Source of the DNA: Shouchella shacheensis
Lineage (GTDB): Bacteria > Bacillota > Bacilli > Bacillales > Bacillaceae_D
Direction of reading: 5' to 3'
Length of the DNA: 64,000 nucleotides
Assembly (NCBI RefSeq): GCF_001484965.1
Contig: NZ_LLYY01000003.1
Coordinates: 310,001-374,000, forward strand
Part shown: positions 60,451-64,000 of the stretch, piece after piece
Position numbering within the stretch: the first letter of the stretch is position 1
How the letters are laid out: each line of letters begins with the position of its first letter
The notes under the pieces: generated by a model
Database searches by the model: none
Seen by the model: the letters and a program-made list of their open reading frames with translations, nothing else
What the model was told of the DNA's origin: nothing
Made by a program: the position numbers and the translations under genes

Positions 60451-61446
60451 TTGAAAAAATTAGTTCTCACTACAATTGCAGCTGTAGCGCTTACTACGGC
60501 TGGTTTTACTGGAGGAGCAGATGCTGCTCAAAATAATAATGGCCACGTAAAGGTTAGCGGCCCCTATGTCTATCAATCTAGCGCACAAGGGGTGAACTGG
60601 CTTCCTTTACAAGACTGGCTCCAAGATGTGAAAGATCAACATGGGGATTTTGACTGGTCTAACATTGACTGGAATCAAGCACCTGGTGATGTAGAAGAAG
60701 CGCCGGCGCCAGAAGAAGTACCGGCTCCAGAGGAAGCGCAGCCTGAAGAAGAAGCGCCAGCACCAGAAGAGGAAGCGCAGCCTGAAGAAGAAGCGCCAGC
60801 ACCAGAAGAGGAAGCGCAGCCTGAAGAAGAAGCGCCAGCACCAGAAGAGGAAGCGCAGCCTGAAGAAGAAGCGCCAGCACCAGAAGAGGAAGCGCAGCCT
60901 GAAGAAGAAGCGCCAGCACCAGAAGAGGAAGCGCAGCCTGAAGAAGAAGCGCCAGCACCAGAAGAGGAAGCGCAGCCTGAAGAAGAAGCGCCAGCACCAG
61001 AAGAGGAAGTACAGCCTGAAGAAGAAGTCACTGAGGACGAAGAGCAAGCCGACGCGTCAGGCGATATCACAGCAGAAGAGCAGCAAATGGTTGATTCTGT
61101 CAACCAAGAGCGTCAGCAAGCAGGCCTTGCTCCGCTTCATGTCGATACACAGCTCACAGAAGTGGCGCGTGTCAAAGCCCAAGACATGATCGACAACAAC
61201 TACTTCTCTCACAATTCGCCAACATATGGATCTCCGTTTGACATGATGGATCAGTTCGGCGTCCAGTACAACACAGCGGGTGAGAACCTTGCAGGAAACC
61301 AAACCGTGGACGCTGCGCACCAAGCGCTTATGAACTCTCAGGGACATCGTGAAAACATCCTAAGCTCAAACTACACAGAAGTTGGCATTGGCATTGTTGA
61401 CGGTGGACCATACGGCAAAATGTTTGTGCAGCTTTTCAAAGGGTAA
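60451..61446 (+). CDS. Secreted CAP/SCP-domain protein with acidic Pro-Glu repeat (YkwD-like)
   Basis: The 331-residue protein has a signal peptide ending in GGADAA, a short N-terminal region, a repeat domain of about 105 residues built from a 13-residue unit AQPEEEAPAPEEE, and a C-terminal CAP domain (SVNQERQQAGLAPLHVD, YFSHNSPTYGSPF, AGENLAGN, SQGHRENIL). CAP domains of bacteria are extracellular with uncertain activity; B. subtilis YkwD is similar. The acidic, proline-rich repeat probably spans the wall. The TTG start at 60451 has AGGAGG 8 nt upstream; an upstream in-frame ATG lacks one. It is divergent from the LysM-SleB hydrolase. Confidence 0.88.
   Translation: MKKLVLTTIAAVALTTAGFTGGADAAQNNNGHVKVSGPYVYQSSAQGVNWLPLQDWLQDVKDQHGDFDWSNIDWNQAPGDVEEAPAPEEVPAPEEAQPEEEAPAPEEEAQPEEEAPAPEEEAQPEEEAPAPEEEAQPEEEAPAPEEEAQPEEEAPAPEEEAQPEEEAPAPEEEAQPEEEAPAPEEEVQPEEEVTEDEEQADASGDITAEEQQMVDSVNQERQQAGLAPLHVDTQLTEVARVKAQDMIDNNYFSHNSPTYGSPFDMMDQFGVQYNTAGENLAGNQTVDAAHQALMNSQGHRENILSSNYTEVGIGIVDGGPYGKMFVQLFKG
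60736..61047 (+). repeat. Seven perfect 39-bp tandem repeats plus one variant, in frame
   Basis: The unit starting GCGCAGCCTGAAGAAGAAGC recurs every 39 bp at 60736, 60775, 60814, 60853, 60892, 60931 and 60970, with an eighth, altered unit at 61009. Seven units are identical at DNA level, including third codon positions. The opposite strand is accidentally open, which creates a false reverse frame. Confidence 0.97.
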
Positions 61447-61462
61447 TAGGTAGCGAGCGATA

Positions 61463-61500
61463 AAAAACGAAGCAAACCCATGAGGGATTGCTTCGTTTTT
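61463..61500 (+). terminator. Terminator of the CAP-domain gene
   Basis: AAAAACGAAGCAA (61463-61475) pairs with TTGCTTCGTTTTT (61488-61500). Confidence 0.9.
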
Positions 61501-61533
61501 CTAGACGGGGAAAGGACCTGCTCATTTCCATCA

Positions 61534-61575
61534 ACAAGAGACTAGCCAGGAATAGCGATCTGGCTAGTCTCTTGT
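61534..61575 (-). terminator. Long perfect hairpin at the 3' end of coaA
   Basis: ACAAGAGACTAGCCAG (61534-61549) pairs perfectly over 16 bp with CTGGCTAGTCTCTTGT (61560-61575). It starts 5 nt after the coaA stop codon. The T tract is short (TTGTTG). Confidence 0.8.
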
Positions 61576-61580
61576 TCTGT

Positions 61581-62531
61581 CTATTTCCTTAACTGGATTT
61601 GCTCGACTCGGTGATGGTCTCCTTTGGTGAGAATCATATCAGCGCGCAACCGGGTCGGGCGAATATTTTTCTCCAAGTTCACACCATTAATGGAGCGCCA
61701 AATGGACGTAGCCATCTCGACAGCTTCTCGGTCATTTAAATGCCGATAGCGATAAAAATAAGATTCGGGTTTTTGAAACGCTGTGCTTCTTAAAAGTTTG
61801 AAGCGTTCGATATACCAAGAAAGAATCGTCTCTTCATCGGCATCCACGTAAATAGAGTAATCAAAGAAGTCGGAGACGAAAACATGGGGGATTCGTTTCC
61901 CTTTGCGGTTGACTTGAAGAACGTTGATTCCTTCCACGATCACAACATCGGCCTCCTCTATGATCTGCCTCTCTCCGTTTTCCACGTTATACGTAAGATG
62001 AGAGTAGACAGGAGCTTCGACTCGTGGGGCACCCGCTTTTAAATCTGTTAAAAACGAAAGCAGCCGCTGGATATCGTAGCTCTCTGGAAAGCCTTTTCGC
62101 TTCATCAAGCCTCTCTGTTCGAGCTCCTCGTTTGGGTAAAGGAAGCCATCTGTGGTAACCAAAGAAACCTTGGGGCCGTTTGGCCATCTGCTTGCGAGTG
62201 CTTGAATGAGCCTTGCCGTCGTGCTTTTACCGACCGACACGCTGCCGGCGATGCCGATAATAAAGGGCGCTTGTTTGCGCTCTTTTTTTAAGAAGTAATT
62301 CATGTCGTCGTGCAATCTGGCATTGTGAGTCATTAAGCGATACAACAATTCAGAAAGAGGAACGTAAATTTCGCGTACCTCCGAATCAGAAATGGTTTCA
62401 TAAATGCCCTCAAGCTGCTTCCGCTCTTCCTTAGAGAGCAGGGAAGTCGCGTCGTCACTTAGCTGCGACCAATCTCCGCGAGTAAAAGTTGTAAACGCAT
62501 TCAGGCTGCGAGTGAGTTCATCTGTAATCAT
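61581..62531 (-). CDS. coaA: Pantothenate kinase, type I
   Basis: CoaA phosphorylates pantothenate, the first step of coenzyme A synthesis. The 316-residue protein has the P-loop GIAGSVSVGKSTTARLI, the DGFLYPN segment and VIVEGINVLQV, all typical of the bacterial type-I enzyme that is inhibited by CoA. Many bacilli also carry a type-III enzyme. ATG start with AAGGAGAGCC upstream on the minus strand. It appears monocistronic. Confidence 0.96.
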   Translation of the reverse strand: MITDELTRSLNAFTTFTRGDWSQLSDDATSLLSKEERKQLEGIYETISDSEVREIYVPLSELLYRLMTHNARLHDDMNYFLKKERKQAPFIIGIAGSVSVGKSTTARLIQALASRWPNGPKVSLVTTDGFLYPNEELEQRGLMKRKGFPESYDIQRLLSFLTDLKAGAPRVEAPVYSHLTYNVENGERQIIEEADVVIVEGINVLQVNRKGKRIPHVFVSDFFDYSIYVDADEETILSWYIERFKLLRSTAFQKPESYFYRYRHLNDREAVEMATSIWRSINGVNLEKNIRPTRLRADMILTKGDHHRVEQIQLRK

Positions 62532-62632
62532 AAGGCTCTCCTTTACGCGTGCGGGAATTATCTATTAGCAGAGTAGCACGCAATCAAAAGAGAAGCAAGA
62601 ATAGAAGCTCATCGCCATGCGTATGTATCCCT

Positions 62633-62670
62633 AACGGAGATAGTCAAAAGAAGTGCCACTATCTCCCGTT
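62633..62670 (-). terminator. Hairpin overlapping the stop of the 92-aa gene
   Basis: AACGG-AGATAGT (62633-62644) pairs with ACTATCTCCCGTT (62658-62670) with one bulge. The stop codon of the minus-strand gene lies in the right arm. No clear T run follows, so a terminator role is uncertain. Confidence 0.5.
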
Positions 62671-62937
62671 AAGAAGGGCGGAAAGGAATTCCCCAACAGG
62701 AACATCGCGGACTTGATCCAAAAGAGCATTCATTTCTGGACGGCTGTTTAAGGAGCCCTGAAGGATGACTTGAACGACTTGATCCCTGTCAACTAAGATC
62801 GATTGCACGTATAGCGCATTTGTTAAAAGAGCGGTAACAATGGCAATTTCTTTCGGTGTCACTCTCGTTTGCCTGTTCTCATCCTTTGACGTTGATTTAG
62901 AGTCCTTTCGTGGGTCATTATGCGCAGCGTCCGTCAT
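62659..62937 (-). CDS. Small hypothetical protein, 92 aa
   Basis: I do not recognise the family. The first 28 residues are polar and Lys/Asp-rich (NDPRKDSKSTSKDENRQTR), followed by a helical, moderately hydrophobic region (KEIAIVTALLTNALYVQSI, VVQVILQGSLNSRP). Its start codon shares one base with the stop codon of the upstream small membrane protein gene (TGATG), so both are translated together and probably act together. Confidence 0.65.
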   Translation of the reverse strand: MTDAAHNDPRKDSKSTSKDENRQTRVTPKEIAIVTALLTNALYVQSILVDRDQVVQVILQGSLNSRPEMNALLDQVRDVPVGEFLSALLNGR

Positions 62938-63125
62938 CAGGATTCTGCTCCCCTTGCAGCATTATAAAGAATCACTGGGGCTGCCTGTTCATCGACTTCC
63001 TCAACAGGAAACAGGTCAAACATAAAACCAATCACAATGAAAACCGTAACCACCGCCAAAATCAAGGATGCTATCTCACTTGGTACGCCCATAGTCTCAC
63101 CTGCTTCGCCTTGAGTTACTAACAT
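62937..63125 (-). CDS. Small membrane protein, 62 aa
   Basis: The product has one transmembrane helix (ASLILAVVTVFIVIGFMF) with a short hydrophilic N-terminus and an acidic linker (PVEEVDEQ) after it. ATG at 63125 follows AAGAAGG; an in-frame TTG at 63134 is an alternative. It overlaps the next gene as TGATG. Unknown family. Confidence 0.65.
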   Translation of the reverse strand: MLVTQGEAGETMGVPSEIASLILAVVTVFIVIGFMFDLFPVEEVDEQAAPVILYNAARGAES

Positions 63126-63233
63126 CGTATTCAACCTTCTTTGCGGTTGTGTATAGAAACTTACTGCAAATCGGTCGTCGGTTTGCTTGCTGGTCTTTTT
63201 TCATAAGTGACAAATGCAAAGGGAGTGAACGTT

Positions 63234-64000
63234 GTGGGAGTTATTAAAACGTATCGCTGGATCGAGCGCTATGTCAAGGGATTGGAAGAAGGAACTCAAG
63301 GGTTTGAGCAGCAAAAAAAGATTTTCATAAAGCCTCTGAAACATCTATTTGCGACCGAAAACGAAACAGAACTTCAACATCGTCTCATCGGGCTGGGCCT
63401 ATTTAAGCCGTCTGCTTCAGTCAAGGAATTAACATCTCTTTTGGACTCGACGTGTTGGACAATGGCTCAAGCCCACTTCAACGTGCTTAAGGAGAAGTGG
63501 GAGGGGCCGGACATCCCCATTTACCTTTTACCAGCGGTGAGCAATCATCGCTGGTTAGACGAAGAACTTGGAGGAAAAATGGGCGTAAGTTTTGGCTCTG
63601 GGATCGTCTTATTTGTGCAGCCGACCGTAAGTGAGAAAGATTTACAAGCTCTGCTGACTCATGAATATCATCATGTCTGTCGTCTCGATTTTACAGGAGA
63701 GACTGAAAGGAGTATTCCTCTACTTGAATCGATGGTGATGGAAGGGTTGGCGGAACTCGCTGTGCTTGAAGAGGTTGGGAGCGAATCCATTGCTTCGTGG
63801 ACCTCCCGTTATGACCACATGTGGCGCGAAGAATGGTACACAAATTGGCTTTATCCGAGGTTGCATATACAGGGAAGAACGTACTACTCACACTACTTGT
63901 TTGGAAATGAGCAGGCTGGCATTCCGCGTTGGCTTGGCTACTATTTTGGATTTCAACTATGCAAAGCAGCCATGGCGAGTGAGGAAAAAACGGTGAAGGA
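63234..64000 (+). CDS. YjaZ-type (DUF2268) zinc metalloprotease, 3' end outside window
   Basis: The frame runs from GTG 63234, 8 nt after GGGAG, to the right edge, giving 255 residues so far. The gluzincin motif HEYHH appears in ALLTHEYHHVCRL, followed about 35 residues later by a second Glu in VMEGLAELAV, as in the DUF2268/YjaZ family of predicted Zn-dependent proteases. There is no signal peptide. In B. subtilis yjaZ lies next to fabF; here fabF is 7 kb away. YjaZ is about 260 residues, so only the last few codons are probably missing. Confidence 0.85.
   Translation, partial: MGVIKTYRWIERYVKGLEEGTQGFEQQKKIFIKPLKHLFATENETELQHRLIGLGLFKPSASVKELTSLLDSTCWTMAQAHFNVLKEKWEGPDIPIYLLPAVSNHRWLDEELGGKMGVSFGSGIVLFVQPTVSEKDLQALLTHEYHHVCRLDFTGETERSIPLLESMVMEGLAELAVLEEVGSESIASWTSRYDHMWREEWYTNWLYPRLHIQGRTYYSHYLFGNEQAGIPRWLGYYFGFQLCKAAMASEEKTVK

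Noticed and set aside
60736-61047. CRISPR-like array
   Set aside because: The 39-bp units are contiguous without spacers and lie in frame within a coding sequence.
60607-61103. Long open frames on the minus strand across the CAP repeat region
   Set aside because: They arise from the perfect 39-bp repeat, give low-complexity Phe/Arg, Leu/Ala or Ser/Gly strings, and have no ribosome site. The plus frame with signal peptide and CAP domain is the real gene.
1-64000. tRNA or rRNA genes, T-box or metabolite riboswitches
   Set aside because: I looked in the longer gaps and upstream of asnO, argC, coaA and fabF and saw no T-box motif, tRNA-like cloverleaf or known riboswitch core. A covariance search could still find a weak one.

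Overview
The window looks like chromosome of an aerobic, endospore-forming member of the Bacillaceae, probably of the alkaliphilic or halotolerant branch. Evidence: Bacillus-type operons (rplU-prp-rpmA; argCJBD-carAB-argF followed by yjzC; fabF; asnO; yisL), strong AGGAGG ribosome sites, frequent GTG/TTG starts, an AbrB-family regulator, an IDEAL-domain protein, a YitT-family membrane protein and a SleB-type hydrolase. Many proteins are rich in Glu. RNase E/G and release factor 3 are present; as far as I recall, Bacillus subtilis lacks both. The genus is an inference. I saw no rRNA, tRNA or CRISPR array.

Layout. 0-3 kb: end of RNase G, the L21-leader/rplU-prp-rpmA operon and an AbrB paralogue. 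3-7 kb: a small ORF, a uracil-DNA glycosylase without the usual Fe-S ligands, a class-I glutamine amidotransferase-like hydrolase and an amidase. 7-13 kb: yisL and a two-gene helicase-nuclease pair (AddB-like nuclease and UvrD-like helicase, both shorter than AddB/AddA), ended by a palindromic repeat element. 13-18 kb: cheA-cheW away from any flagellar genes, then asnO. 18-27 kb: metabolic and membrane genes (amidinotransferase-fold hydrolase, acyl-CoA carboxyltransferase, nitroreductase, AI-2E transporter, rhodanese, YitV esterase, YitT-family protein, BsuPI lipoprotein) with clusters of an intergenic hairpin repeat. 27-29.5 kb: an AT-rich island with a double-HTH protein and a TnpB-only IS200/IS605 element. 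29.5-36 kb: SNF2 helicase operon, then azlCD with a divergent HTH-cupin regulator. 36-40 kb: GNAT, HAD, CtaG and Sco genes. 40-50 kb: complete arginine operon under apparent ArgR/AhrC boxes. 50-56 kb: yja-like genes, prfC and fabF under a FapR-like operator. 56-64 kb: a DHH-CBS-tRNA nucleotidyltransferase fusion, a LysM-SleB hydrolase downstream of two WalR-type boxes, a CAP-domain secreted protein with perfect 39-bp tandem repeats, coaA and a YjaZ-type metalloprotease cut by the window edge.

How it works together. The arginine block encodes acetylated ornithine synthesis, carbamoyl phosphate supply and citrulline formation as one regulon. CtaG and Sco serve cytochrome oxidase copper-centre assembly. 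The cell-wall hydrolase appears tied to wall homeostasis through WalR, and fabF to malonyl-CoA level through FapR. The least conventional content is the family of structured intergenic repeats whose stems differ between copies yet stay paired, the reduced AddAB-like pair, the Fe-S-less glycosylase, and the TnpB island.
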